DNA of 64,000 nucleotides. Source: Cristatella mucedo. Its lineage: Eukaryota; Bryozoa; Phylactolaemata; Cristatellidae. The stretch is taken from NCBI GenBank assembly GCA_009760855.2, contig WPIO01000138.1, forward strand, positions 310,001 through 374,000, written 5' to 3'. Each line of letters begins with the position of its first letter. Within the stretch, counting starts at the first letter, position 1. Below are positions 23,145 through 36,589 of the stretch, one piece after another. The position numbers and the translations under genes are program-made. A model generated the notes under the pieces. The model did no database searches and was not told the origin of the DNA. It saw nothing but the letters and a program-made list of their open reading frames with translations.

Positions 23145-23299
23145 CTTCTGCAAGAACATATTCTTCGTCAGAGTTTCCTCGAGGACTCGCTGAGCTTTCC
23201 GATATTTCTCTTTCAGCGATTCATCCCCTCGGTCTTTGACAAAGTCCATCACCCTCTTCAATGTTAGCTTTTCCTCACTGGGTCGTGCAGTCACATAGT
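23145..23299 (-). CDS. GRIPAP1: GRIPAP1 exon Q
   Basis: Acceptor atcttccag|AC, donor CAGAAG|GTATTG, 155 bases. It completes a Gly/Asp-type split codon from exon P (G + AC = Asp) and encodes DYVTARPSEEKL, then VMDFVKDRGDESLKEKYRKA, then RVLEETLTKNMFLQK. This matches the C-terminal GRASP-1 region, where vertebrates have [20 protein letters not shown] and MLEEQLTKNMHLHK. The LTKNM motif was one of the keys to the identification. The intron to exon P is 985 bases. Confidence 0.9.
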
Positions 23300-24284
23300 C
23301 TGGAAGATATGATGTTGTCGGGAATATTGAAAGAAATATCGCTAAAGTACAACTGGCACAAACAACAAAAAACATATCTATGAAATCATCTAAAGCCTTT
23401 CTATGGGTGCCAGCAATCAGTTTATCCAAGGGATAGCATAGGAACATCGTCATAGACTAGCCTCATGTTTCGATGGGGGAGGATGTATGCAAAAACATTC
23501 TTAATTCAGGTCACAGCATGCCATTAAGATCGGCATTAGGGGTGAATGTCAAGAAAGTACTACGAAAACTGGGCCAACGATCGAATTTGTTAAAAAAAGG
23601 TAAGCTGATTTAACAGCCTCAATTATAAAGCTGCAGAAGAGCCTACGCGGCTATCACCATCAATTGCAGTGGGCAATAAAGGATCGTCCACTGCAGAACA
23701 CAAACACACGACCTTGGAAGAGCAAGCACCTTACCATGACCCAGGCTGCAGCGATGCAGAAGCAAAGCTGAACTCACATTTCAAATTTCTCATTGATCGG
23801 TGCTGCAACTAAGTACCTCGACGTACCAAGGTTCAACAAGTTGTGACAAGTCGCATACAAAGCAGAGATCGGTATATTTGTGATTTGGGGATATCATGCT
23901 TCAGATGGTTTGCATAACTATTTTTCCTTTAGGTGGAAGTTGTCAAAACCTCCCATTCCATTTCTAGCATGTTTGTCTTTTTAAAGGTACCTTAAGCAAA
24001 TGCTACATCGTTTTAACCAATTTTCTTAGTATTTTCTCGACATCAGCTCTGAACAAATCAGCCTATTATTTTCTGCACAATTTGACAGGCTATTTGGCAG
24101 GACTTTCGGAAGTACGGCAGACAGCCTGCAGTACCTGACTTGGCATGCCTACATTGTACGGTGTGATTCAGTGCACGGTTTAGAAAACAGTAACCACAAC
24201 CAGGTCGGTTCTCAAAGGCAACAACAGGTGAGGTCGGGTAGGGTCAGGGGACGCGTATTCAGTTGTCCTGCCACAGTTGCCTAC
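23300..24284 (-). other. GRIPAP1: GRIPAP1 intron between exons P and Q
   Basis: Contains one tRNA-SINE (23595-23745); otherwise nothing recognised. Confidence 0.8.
23595..23745 (-). repeat. tRNA-derived SINE copy
   Basis: Minus orientation: gctgatttaacagcctcaat, then the gaagagcctacgcggctatc block, ttgcagtgggcaataaagga, and the complement of a decayed B box (caaacacacgacct). Confidence 0.75.
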
Positions 24285-24375
24285 CTTTGCCTTCGCTGAT
24301 GTAATGCTCAATGATGGCTTGCTTCTGCAGCAGATCCTCTGCCATGGCGGCACTGCTCTGCTCCAACATGCTCAC
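24285..24375 (-). CDS. GRIPAP1: GRIPAP1 exon P
   Basis: Acceptor ctgattcag, donor GGCAAAG|GTAGGC, 91 bases, phase 0 in and phase 1 out. It encodes VSMLEQSSAAMAEDLLQKQA followed by IIEHYISEGK. This aligns with the vertebrate segment [20 protein letters not shown] then IIETYVMDSR. The SSA-MAEDL-K-AIIE pattern is well kept and follows directly on the LEEKV of exon O. Confidence 0.92.
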
Positions 24376-25126
24376 CTGAATCAGCAGAGCACGGGCGAAA
24401 TCTTGCTAGCTGCTGAGAGCAGAGAGTTCACGCTAAGCCTCGGTAGGTCGATTCGTGCCACGGCGTTTCGCGCAAGCACGAGTGCATGCTCACAAATGAG
24501 TGTAGCCTGACCTAGCATTCTCATTGGCTGTGTGGATGTGAGGCACTACTCCCTCCCTACATTACCAAGGTGGCTTGCGGACCTTCTTCAGGCAAAGACT
24601 AGCTAAATATAGGAAAAACACAAGCAAAAAATAACTGGCTCAGAGAAACTGCATTAACTAAGAGAACAAGAAACACAATCGAGTAACTACACGCTGGAGG
24701 TTTGACAAGCACTGGCAGACCTTTTAAGTTTGACAGATACGACTAGATTCCGTAGATGACTAACTCTTCTTTTAACATCTAGTTCCCAGCCATGCATTTC
24801 CACATGGAAGTAAACAATCTGTGAACCATTATGTTTTCATTACAGCCAGTATAAAAACAGACGATAGCACTAAACGAAGTAATATGGACAGATCACTTCA
24901 ATAGAATAAACAATCACCATCCAATACAGCGTAGAGGGGTCCGGCAGGTCATCGACGAATGCAAAGCGCAAGCTATGGCAGTGCCTCGATGAAGTATTAC
25001 GATGAGTCAAATAAATAAATTCAGGCAATGGCTACCACGAGGAGCTGCAGGAAGTTTCAGCTTTGAGAATCAGTCAGTCGAGCCAAAGAGCAGAGCTCGG
25101 TGCATGAAGCAGTACGACGGCCGCAC
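24376..25126 (-). other. GRIPAP1: GRIPAP1 intron between exons O and P
   Basis: No repeat or gene recognised in these 751 bases. Confidence 0.6.
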
Positions 25127-25243
25127 CTTCTCTTCCAATATGCGCTTGTCTTTCACAAGCTCGTCAACGAGGGACGTATCTCTTTCGTGCCGACGTGTAT
25201 CTACTGACGACGGCGGTGTCTGAGGATTGTCCAGGTAAGGAAT
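25127..25243 (-). CDS. GRIPAP1: GRIPAP1 exon O
   Basis: Acceptor catttgcag, donor GAGAAG|GTGCGG, 117 bases, phase 0 at both ends. It encodes IPYLDNPQTPPSSVDTRRHE and then RDTSLVDELVKDKRILEEK. The last part matches the vertebrate GRASP-1 segment ending QEKWMLEEKV; the Pro/Ser-rich first part corresponds to the poorly conserved linker. Its phase 0 start does not fit the phase 1 end of exon N, so an exon is missing between them. Confidence 0.85.
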
Positions 25244-26174
25244 CTGCAAATGATATGGTAAGAAGCAAGCACAGCAAAAGCCAAGGGCTCACGAGCTCAC
25301 AGCCACGTGAAACTCGAAAAACGATAGACGGGTGAGATTTAGGCAAGAGCCCGAAACACAACACTGACTGACTGCTTTGGGTGAGTGTACCTCGTGAGAT
25401 GCCAGTGGGAGGTTAGTGTCGCGGCTCTGACTGCCGCTCGGTGTGGCATGGCTTGTCCAGGAAGACAAGGAGCTAAAAGCAAGGATAAATCAAAAGCAAT
25501 CGCTCTGAGGACCTCGAGAGCATTTGGCTGGCAGAGCGCTTTTGTCGTTATGGCGTGCATGCTGCTCGAGCTCAGACACCCGAGCACCACCATGCAAAGC
25601 AGACAGCACTCTGGGCCACTCTAAGCAACGCAACACTTGGATACATTGGGGGGGGGGAGAGAGCGTAATGCTGCGACACAGCATAAAAATGCATCCACAC
25701 ATCTCTAGACTTGAACGAGAGTAAAACGACGCTGCACCTGGCAGGCAGGATTGGGCACAGGGTGGCAAAACGTAGCCACACATGCACTAAAGCTAGTCAG
25801 TACAAACCTGGTCTCATCCTTATTGGCCAAGTCAGGAGAAGCAGCACGAAACGACAAATCTTCGGACACTGCAACACGACACTACCAAGCTAAAGGAGCA
25901 GGACTCATTTTATCTGCTACACCAAAGGACTAAGTGGCGGCAGTCGAGTACAGAACGATTAATGCAATGCTTATGAATAAAATTAAGTGCAGAAATACAC
26001 CCGATGGAACACTGAGACTAAAAGGAAAAGAGAGGAAGGAAGACAGCAAGAAAACTCGCACAGATACCAGACAGCGCCATCATCAGGCAGACTGGCAGAT
26101 TTGGTTGAGAGAGATAGACAGCGAGAGAGGAAGGAAAGGAAGCAAGAGATGAAAGCCACAGAGGCCGATTTATG

Positions 26175-26435
26175 TATGTATGTATCTCCGTCTGTAACTC
26201 CGCAAAGTCATAAAGCCCATGTGGGTGTTATGCAGGAATGTTTTGTATAGCGCACTCACAGCCTAAGCAGCTTTCGGTACGCATTCGGTAGCCAACAAAC
26301 TTCGTCTCATGTAACAACAAAGTAAGTGGGAAGCATAGCAGAGTCAGGAGAGCCATTGAGGTAGTGAGTAGCATGGAAGTAGCAGCTCAGGACTGCTGAA
26401 AAGAATGAGCCATAGTCGGCAGCAGGAGAGTAGTT
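26175..26435 (-). repeat. family 2 LINE, 3' end fragment
   Basis: Tail side atgtatgtatgtatctccgt, then tctgtaactccgcaaagtca and the shared 3' UTR blocks; truncated near 26435. Confidence 0.85.
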
Positions 26436-26889
26436 AATGACACAGCGAGATGAGTGACCGAAGAGGTGCTAAAGGCCAGGCTGCCAGCGAAGCAAATGTA
26501 AAGGCAACACTGTCAAGGGCAAGTCAAGACACAGAAATCGTGGAAGCTGGCAGCAAGGACATCTACTATTGCTGAGCACAAGCATCTGCTATCTAAATTA
26601 CCTACATGCATCATGCCTATGCACAGGAGTCCCCACACACTAACACCCTCCTCCCCTTAGCGGAAACAAAGCTACATGGAGCCGAGCAGCAACCCGAGAA
26701 GGCAAGTACGGCATGATTCGGACGCCTCTGACTATCGGAAAAAATAGTGAGAATTTATGCAAACGGTAGCAAACCTCTACGTGACCAGTGCTGTTTTCTT
26801 CACACTGCAAAATCGATACAGGTTAGCAAGCAAACATGGCAGCAGCAGCCTCCACTGAAAGCCGAAAGCCTGCTCTGTATGACAGCGAG

Positions 26890-26947
26890 AGAGGACAGAG
26901 AAAGAGAGGGAAGTGAGAGAGGACAGTGAGAGAGGACAGTGAGAGAG

Positions 26948-27041
<94 letters not shown>

Positions 27042-27066
27042 CAGACACAGAGAAAGACACAGAGAA

Positions 27067-27120
<54 letters not shown>

Positions 27121-27163
27121 GGAGAGAGAGGGACACAGACAGACAGACAGACAGACAGACAGC
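26890..27163. repeat. (GA)n / (GACA)n microsatellite complex
   Basis: GA array 26953-27022, mixed GACAGA units, a second GA array 27072-27130 and eight GACA units to 27163. All overlapping open frames (SLSL, ERER repeats) derive from it. Confidence 0.95.
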
Positions 27164-27315
27164 AAACAGTATATTTACTGCCATTCACAGATTTCCAAGC
27201 TGGATTGGCTAGCCATGCTACTAGAAACCTAGTGCAGAGCCATCGCGATAGGGAAAAGGGGAAGACAGGAAATAAGACGAGGAGGCTTGCCCGGCTGAGC
27301 GCTGGGCTAACTCAC

Positions 27316-27424
27316 GTATCTTGCCAGTCCTCAAAGAGTCGGTGGCCAGAAGCTCCTGCAGCTTCTGCTCGAGCCGTTCCGCACGGCTCCTTTCCAGGCC
27401 TGCCTGCTTCTTGAGGTCTCTCAA
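27316..27424 (-). CDS. GRIPAP1: GRIPAP1 exon N
   Basis: Acceptor gttctcttag, donor AAGATAC|GTGAGT, 109 bases, phase 0 in and phase 1 out. It encodes LRDLKKQAGLERSRAERLEQ, then KLQELLATDSLRTGKI. This aligns residue for residue with vertebrate [20 protein letters not shown] then RLQDILTNSKSRSG. The frame stays open past the donor for about 25 more codons, so a longer alternative exon is possible. No partner exon in the correct phase was found before exon O. Confidence 0.9.
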
Positions 27425-27595
27425 CTAAGAGAACGTTGCGCAAGGTAACAAAGCATGCAGGGCGAGGCAGTGCAGTGCAGACTGCACACCAGGCCGACGA
27501 TGGACATCCATTGGCTTGCCACGCAGCCAGCTTCGCAAGGATAATGTGCAAGCCAAGGCCCCAGCAGCAGCTGCGAGCAAGCGCCGCCTCTGTAC

Positions 27596-27727
27596 CAAGC
27601 TAGCGCCCTTCTTTTCATGAAGCCGCATCTCGTTGACAGTGTCCTTGACCTTCTGCTGCAAGCTCTGAATTTGGGCATGCAGCATCGCATTATCCTCTGT
27701 GGAGGCTTGATGTAGGGCACGGAGATC
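27596..27727 (-). CDS. GRIPAP1: GRIPAP1 exon M
   Basis: Acceptor acatctttgtag, donor AGCTTG|GTACAG, 132 bases, phase 0 at both ends. It encodes DLRALHQASTEDNAMLHAQI, then QSLQQKVKDTVNEMRLHEKK and GASL. This matches vertebrate SSLKQEVKDTVDGQRILEKK followed by GSAA. The join to exon N (GASL|LRDLKKQ) reproduces the vertebrate spacing exactly. The intron to exon N is only 171 bases. The upstream splice site lies against an L2 LINE fragment (27731-27805). Confidence 0.92.
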
Positions 27728-27730
27728 CTA

Positions 27731-27805
27731 CAAAGATGTAAAGTGCTTAAAAAGAGATTTGAGTTCTCTGGGAGCGCGCTATGCCAAATGTGTTAATATT
27801 ATTAA
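27731..27805 (+). repeat. L2-like LINE 3' stem-loop (family 1) touching a splice acceptor
   Basis: The plus strand reads caaagatgtaaagtgcttaa, then aaagagatttgagttctctg, ggagcgcgctatgcc and an ATT-rich tail. This is the family 1 3' end (compare gcaaatgtaaagtgcctaga near 41080). The element begins within about 3-8 bases of the exon M acceptor, so its complement forms the pyrimidine tract of that acceptor. Confidence 0.75.
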
Positions 27806-30800
27806 ATTTGTCCTGCCGAGTGCTTTCAGGGAAATAGTTAACATAGGAAAGAGTTGGAGCCATGGCTTTTTACTACACGGGGGGGGGGGCTGCGGCACCC
27901 TGGCGGCTGACAGGCAAACAGGCTGTGCACGGTTCTGGCTCAGTTAGACATCACATCTGCAACATTACTGGGCCTTGCTGACCATTCTTGATGCGGGTCA
28001 ATCGGTTTCCGTGGTCATTGCTGCAAAGCCACAACTGTAGGCTGGTACAGAAACATGATTGCTCGAGAGTTTCGAACCCGAACAATGCAGCTGGGATGCT
28101 GACGAGCAATGCTGCATGGTACCTCCATGATGCTGCCACGTCGGCCACACTTTGGGCACATGTGGCCAACCAAATAAAGGCAAGCTTTTGAAGGAGTTCT
28201 ATCGCATGCCAAGCTAGTGGTAACACAAGCAATCATAATCAACTTTCAAAAAAATAATGTGTCTACCCCCTAAAACTGCTCAATCTCCGGTATGTCCAAT
28301 GAATCCTGATAATCCATGCGCAATAGGCAGGTGCAGCTAGAAAGAAATATCGCCCAAATCAAGAGTGTCAAAAGCCAAAAGTGGGTGCACACTCGCCACT
28401 AGAAAAGGTAGACTGTTCGTATTTTGGCTGATTCCAGCAAAACGAAACCAGCTGCAAGCACAATTTTCTATTAGCCGTGCTTCAGTGAATACATCTTAGT
28501 TGCCCCCGGCTCGTCAAACACACGATATGTGGTCGTATAGTGAATCTCCACGTTGCAAGGATTGTTTTTGCAGATAAATGTGGCTGTGCCACTCAGGCTG
28601 ACGTGTGCCAAGGTCAAAGCAATTAAGCAGCATTATCTGCCTGGAGTAGACCTGCTGCTGCTACTTATGTGATGTGACTCGGGTGAAGTTTCTGTTAGCA
28701 GCACTGCATGCAAAGATGCCTGGTATCAAGAAACTGTTTGCAAAATGATGGACCACGGACCGTGCTGTCGTTTAGGAATGCCACTAAGGTGAAGTGGAAT
28801 GTTGGGTGACGACCGGATGGCTAGCAGGCACCAGCTGTGTGCAGAAGCTTTACATTAAAGCATAGAATTTCATTGATTAACAACTGCGTTTGTCTCCACA
28901 AACTAACTACCAAACTGTCAGCCTGTTAAATAAACCCTTGCTTGCTTTTCCATCAGTTCACCACACTAGGAAGTTCTATGTCAAATGATTTGTTACTCGA
29001 TCAGAGGCCATTATGCTCCAACCGCGAGGGGGAGTTTGAGTGAACCCTTAATCAATGAAGAGCAAAGGTGCATATGTGGTTTCCAGAGCACAGGTGCTCT
29101 GGCTGTGATCGGCCACTGGATCCATGCACGAATGGCTGCACTAAACAGCTGACTGAGCAATAGACCTATGTAGTGCTTCGATTTCCCTGTCTAGCAAAAT
29201 TCTTAATTCAAACCAGATTACACAAGCACGGTCAGTGAGACTATCCAATAATGGCATAACTGTATGCATGCACCACGCAGAAGCTTGATGAAGTGTCACC
29301 ATCATAAAGCGCATCAGTGCAATTAATGATTAGAACACTTTTAAGGCTCTATGAAGTTTGGCCTTCAACACCCATGTCCCGACAACAGCCGCAGACCTAC
29401 CCTCACAGCATTCACAAGTAATACATTGACGAATTCCTGCTAAGGGTTGCACAGACGAAAGGTCAACTCCTATCGGCAGGACCAGACAGAATCTGCACAA
29501 AAAAGGGAAAATCTGTGCACAATCTACATAAAAAGGGCAACATCCACATATAAGAAGACTAGCAACAGCCAGGCAGTGCGCACACGACCAGCTTGTCAGG
29601 TGGTGCTAAGGAGTGTAGAATCAAACCTGTTCACAGCATCACCGGTCTACAAGCACCACTGGTCACTGTCACATTGACTTATAAGTTAGTCTACTTCGTA
29701 TTCATTTACTTATCAATAGTAGTTCTCGGGTTCGGATGTACAAGGAACCACTTGCTCATGCCAGCCATTTTGACCCATTCTTCGGAAGGTGAATGAAGAC
29801 TGCATTTAATCCATCTGCTGCTAGGCCCATTAACACGACCCATATCCCAAAGAATGCAGCTGCACTCAGCTGATGGTTATGCTAATGAAGACCATATGGT
29901 CCATACTTTGAAGGCATCTAATTTAAGTCACTACTCTTAAGTCTTTCCTGCTTGTGCAATAAGCAGCTTGCCAGAGGAGCCAGGCTCATCGGTCGTAAAC
30001 GTTGCAACTGCCATATTACGGCACTGCTCATCATACTATCGTGAAGTGAGACCACTTACGTCTAGACTAAGACCAAGGGTAGGATGGAGCAACAGGTGAG
30101 TGCCGAGTAAAAATGGTCTGACTAGGGTTCACACGCACGCTCTGATGCAAGACAGAAGGACGGGAAACAGTTAAGTAGGAGCTGGACAGACAGGGGAAAC
30201 GAAACAGCAAGAGCCGTAGAATCGGAAGAACAAGGATAAATAGCTTGCGTGCTGATCTTAAAGGGAACAGTCAGAGGCTACAAGGACGCCCGACGGATGG
30301 CAGCACCCGGCAACGGCAAGACTGCATGGCAGCGAGAGACAGCACTATTTCAGAGCTCACGCGAACGCAGGACAAGCATACGGCCGAGGGCCTGAGACAC
30401 ATCGACCAGTAAGTGAGCACTCAGCACACCAGAAAGCGAGTGCATCGTCGCACCCTCCGGATGCTTCCCTAAAGCGTGTGCGAGGCACGCCCACCAGGTC
30501 CATGCAGCACGAGCATCGACAAATGGCATGCGGGAGGGTGGTCACGTTATAGGCAAATGTGTCTGCACTCTATGGATTATGCACGCATGCACGCTAGGTA
30601 CTGCCTGGACTGAGCACACACGCGAGAGCATTAGAAAGCCTCCTCTAAGCAAGCCAGACAAGCCTGCAGGACCAGACTGTATTCGAAAATCACGACGGCT
30701 TGCTATGGCGAGGCAAGAGGACTCAAAAAAAGCATAGAGTCAGCAGCAGGCTAGCTGCTCAAACGCTCGCTGGAGGCCGAACGAATAAACTAGTTTGCTC

Positions 30801-31961
30801 AGACATTGCAAGCACCTATGACACAGATACAAAGGGTCAGCTAGTGGAATGCTAATCCAGCAGAGCAGCCGTTAGTGGCACACTCAGCCACCAAAATAGG
30901 ACAGCATCACTCAATTTAACGCTATACGAGATAGACAGCGATTTGCAGGGAGTGTTGCTCAATTACTCTTTTGGACGATGGCAGCAGATTCACGAGGGCA
31001 GTCAGTGCACCAACCTCTCTAGTCAGCCAGCCAGCCAGCCATGGGCATGCCCAGGTCATGGTGGTCTGCTTCCCTTTCGTCAGTTGCACTTGCATTTCTG
31101 GCATACAAGCCAGTGCTGCCCCCCCCAATCAAATGAGATTGTGGTCTTGGTTTTTTTTTTTACATGTGAACTGCCTTTAGTTCTGCAAATGGAGTCGAGC
31201 ATGCATGCATTCACGTTGCAACGCAGGTTCAAGAATGGCACAAAGTGGAGCCAAAGTATGTCGGCTGTAGATCGAGTGCATGCCAGAGCTGAACTAGTAG
31301 CTACTGCTGACCCACTCATTATCTCCCCCTCACCCACCTCGGCGGCATGCACTTCACATACTCCCAGTAGACAGGAGTATACCAGTAGTAGGCAAGAGGC
31401 TAGAAATGGCGCATATGAGCGATTATAAAGATCATGAGCAATTATAAGATGTGCCGGTAGATTACACAAAGCAGCCAAACAGGACCACAAATGCACAAAT
31501 ATACACATGCATACTCTGCATGGGATACCAAGTGCTTCTGCATTTACACTAGTCAAGACCAATACTCATGGAAGGTAAGCCACAGTTAAACAGTTCACTT
31601 GCAAACTCCCACACATGCTCACAATTCAGAGAAACAGCTAAAGGCTAAACCTCAGAGATGAAGCAAAGAGCAAGGGAGGCAAATGTACTTACAGATACAA
31701 GCTAAGCATTGTTATCGAGGGCAACATTGCACTGTGCCACATCTTAAGGCACGAAATCAACACATACAGGGGCCTGGTCTACAGTCTTGTCATTCACTCC
31801 AATGGCCTAACGAGCAAGCGACTGTGATTTAAAAGGCAACCAATAGTTATCAGACAACGAGGCAGCAGGTAGGTGAGGACAACTACAAATGTACAAAGCA
31901 ATTTTTTCAACAGGAATACACTAACAGGCGATTGGGAAGTACATGACCACTTGCTGATATT

Positions 31962-32075
31962 AATAATAACAGCGATGATGCATTTGTATAGTGCCCAAAG
32001 AGAACTTAAATCTCTTTATTGGCACTTTACAAACGTTGTAAAGGAAGCAAGATCACATGGTTAGTGATAACACGC
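31962..32075 (-). repeat. diverged L2-like LINE 3' end (family 1)
   Basis: Plus strand: attaataataacagcgatga, then tgcatttgtatagtgcccaa, agagaacttaaatctcttta and ggcactttac; the reversed stem-loop with decayed arms. Confidence 0.65.
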
Positions 32076-32191
32076 ACGGTTTCTACTAGCTACGTGCCAT
32101 CCACCACCAAGATGCACACAGCGACAGCTTAAACATAAACATTTCTGCATTGATGCAAGCCAAGTAAGACAACAAAAATAAGGAGACAAAC

Positions 32192-32302
32192 CTCTAATTC
32201 CTTCTTGTGGTGGGTAGCAGAAGCCAAAGTGTCACTTTCGTGTGACTTGACGATTCCGGCAAGCTGCTCGGCATGCTGTGTCTCCATCTGCTTCAGGGCA
32301 TC
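32192..32302 (-). CDS. GRIPAP1: GRIPAP1 exon L
   Basis: Acceptor cttggccacag, donor GAATTAGAG|GTTTGT, 111 bases, phase 0 at both ends. It encodes DALKQMETQHAEQLAGIVKS then HESDTLASATHHKKELE. The first half matches vertebrate EALKQCREQHAAELKGKEEE. Coiled-coil composition; no catalytic residues. Confidence 0.9.
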
Positions 32303-34029
<1,727 letters not shown>

Positions 34030-34143
34030 CTCTGCTTCTCTGAGTCGTCGCTGAAGCCAGTCTTTGGCCTGTTCCAGAGACTGATTCTGCTGTGTCAAGG
34101 CCGTGACCTCTTGCTTGACTCGGCTATATTCCCCGAGCTGGTC
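34030..34143 (-). CDS. GRIPAP1: GRIPAP1 exon K
   Basis: Acceptor cttgtgttttag, donor GCAGAG|GTGGGT, 114 bases, phase 0 at both ends. It encodes DQLGEYSRVKQEVTALTQQN then QSLEQAKDWLQRRLREAE. The end matches the strongly conserved vertebrate segment DGAKGWFERRLKEAEE, including the lone Trp within the coiled coil. Confidence 0.92.
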
Positions 34144-34234
34144 CTAAAACACAAGTCCAGCACCATGGCCGTCAGTAAACATACTTATTCGGACACAAAG
34201 CACATCTGACATCTCTCCCAGGTGAGATAATCCT

Positions 34235-34400
34235 AGCTGATTAAACAGCCTTTTTTGTATAGCGACAGAAGAGCCTTTACGGCTATCACCACAGCTTGCA
34301 GTGGCGATAAAGAACCGCCTACCGCAGGAATCGAACCCACGACCTCGGGACCGAGGTCGTGAAAGCAACCACCTTACCTAGTGTGCCATCACGGCCACTA
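34235..34400 (-). repeat. tRNA-derived SINE copy
   Basis: One of the best copies, minus orientation: gctgattaaacagcc, then gaagagcctttacggctatc, cttgcagtggcgataaagaa, the B-box complement aatcgaacccacgacctcgg and an A-box-like end. It ends about 90 bases upstream of the exon K acceptor. Confidence 0.85.
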
Positions 34401-34467
34401 GTAACCAATGCTGCCACCTGGCAGCATGCAATCATTCTGGACCTTACGGGTCAGGCACACAAAGCTC

Positions 34468-34583
<116 letters not shown>

Positions 34584-35384
34584 AAGGGGTCATGCACAAG
34601 CATTGCCAAATGTTTTATTTGCAGGGCCAACCAGTATCCAATAGGCACGTAAATAATGTGGGTACAAAGCACGTGGAGCATCGCACAGCAATTCGAGATG
34701 TCCACTGGAAGCTGTGTCAGCAGCAGCGCCCGACCTTAAAATACGAGTTTGTTTGGAGAAATATTTACAGAATGTTTTGCTCACACGCGCCGGCCTAATC
34801 GATCTTGCCACTTCACTTAACAATGATAAGCTGAAGAAGAGCTGCAGCAGCTTAAAGGCGTCGTTGTCTCCAACTGGCCCAATAATGCGGAGCCGCCTGG
34901 TCGCTGCTCGGTGGGCCTCGGTCCCTGCGCACTCCACAGCCCTTGTGGCGCCATAAAAAGTGAATGCACATTCAGCTTTGCTCGGCAGATGGAAAAAGTA
35001 TAATCATGAAGAGCATTACAAGTTTAAGAGGCTACGAGAAGAGGTCTTTGGGCAAGTTGTGGCACTCGGCCGGTCGAATGTAGCAGCTTAATTTATATTT
35101 GAAACCAACGACCTCCAGAACATACTTGTATTCAAGGCCCACTAAACGAACGAATGTATTGCTCGTGGCAACTGAACGAATCCTAGTTTGCGGTCCTTCT
35201 ACCTCCAGCAGAGCAAGCAAGCGTTTAACCCAATTGCCTTCTCAATTCACTGAGATTTGAGTATTTATACCGGTTCACTTGACATCCCTATTAGCACAGC
35301 TACTACAGATAAGCACAAAAATAAACTATACGATAGCGAATATGAAAAGATAACGATACGATAATGAATCTCTGAGTAACTCAC

Positions 35385-35965
35385 TGCTTGCTGGCCTACA
35401 GGCATGTGCAATCAGGCGCTTACAGCTGGTGCAAAACCCTGCAGCTAGGCTTGTCTGTCGTGAGCGTCACAGTTGCCACATCACACCACTTCTTGCCGAC
35501 CTGCACTGGCTACCAGTCAAGCAACAGATCGACTTCAAGGTTGTGTCACTCACTTTTAGGTCACTTCCTTTTTGGCTCCAGCCTATCTATCAGATCTACT
35601 TCCCCACCGGGCCAAGCATCGTACCACTGCTTTCCGGAATCTAACTGTTTACCAATACCTCGTACAAATCTCAAATCCTTTGGAGACCGTACATTTACTT
35701 CACATGCTTCTAAAGCCTGGAACTCACTTCCGACTTTTGTCACAACATCCCCTGACTTGACCACATTTAAAAATAAATTACATGCATGCTGCCACTAACC
35801 ACACTTGTATGCTGACCCTATGCATGTCACCCCTAACCATGTTATTCATCAAGCATGATGCCGCTTTCCCTTCGATCGCATTTCCTTTGCAGCAAATATC
35901 AAGCGCCTAGAAAGAGATTTAGTTCTCTGAGGGCGCTTTATCAAGTGTTTTATTATTATTATTAG
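35385..35965 (+). repeat. L2-like LINE 3' end (family 1)
   Basis: Plus strand: RT C-terminal residues (AARLVCRERHSCHITPLLAD, then LHWLPVKQQIDFKVV), the APAYLSDLLPHRAKHRTT segment, the 3' UTR with cctagaaagagatttagttc and gggcgctttatcaagt, and an ATT tail at 35949-35965. Frameshifts are present. Confidence 0.9.
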
Positions 35966-36589
35966 TACGCTTTCACCAATGAGGTCTTGAACAGATACAA
36001 GTACAGACAATGATGCTAATCTGCGCAGTAAACCGTGACATCATCGCAAGATTATATTTACAGCACATAGCAAACTATAGACACTTTTGTGACGAGATAT
36101 CTTCATACTAACACTCTACCTCATGGGAGCAAGAAGACATGGGGATTCACTTGCAGATAGCTAGTCCTTTTTAATACAGATATAGAACAGTGGTCACATC
36201 CCAAGCTGGCCACATGCAACATAACATGTTTGGGCCTTTGCAAGCCAGTCCAACTCCACCAAGACTGACGGCCTGTGTGGCTTACCGGTTAGTACTAACT
36301 GATATGGGCCTGTTGCTTCGGCACGGCACAGCTGCCTACCGAGTAGGCAGCTCGAATAAATATTGCAAAGAGTAAACCAGCCGTCACCAAGAGACTATAA
36401 CGCATTGCTCTGACACCTCGGCAGCCAGCAAGAGGTTGTGCTTCGAGTTAAAGGAGCAGCCCTAATCTGACTGCACAATCAGCCACGACCTACTGTCATT
36501 AGGCTGCAGCTTGTCTATAGCTCAACAAAACCAGTAGATTAAGCAAAGTTTCAGCTGGGAAATTTCCTCCTGGGCCCTTAAAAGCTTTG

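Larger units (their letters stand above)
25244..27315 (-). other. GRIPAP1: GRIPAP1 interval N-O with at least one unfound exon
   Basis: Contains a family 2 LINE fragment (26175-26435), a GA/GACA microsatellite complex (26890-27163) and a poly-G run. An exon with phase 1 in and phase 0 out should lie here. Two weak options on the minus strand: a 41-base exon at about 25582-25622, after a C-rich tract and cttag, encoding WPRVLSALHGGAR; and one starting at 25868 (gtgttgcag|TG), encoding SEDLSFRAASPDLANKDET. Neither resembles GRASP-1, so I call neither. Confidence 0.5.
27728..32191 (-). other. GRIPAP1: GRIPAP1 intron between exons L and M
   Basis: Besides the L2 fragments at each end (27731 and 31962) and a poly-G run at 27879-27889, the 4.4 kb shows no repeat or gene that I recognise. 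Confidence 0.7.

Noticed and set aside
25582-25868. Two candidate linker exons (about 25582-25622 and from 25868)
   Set aside because: Phase fits the first only, and neither resembles GRASP-1; kept as notes, not called.
27205-27315. Readthrough of exon N as the missing N-O linker
   Set aside because: The frame is open and Ser-rich, but it ends at a stop without a good donor in the phase needed for exon O.
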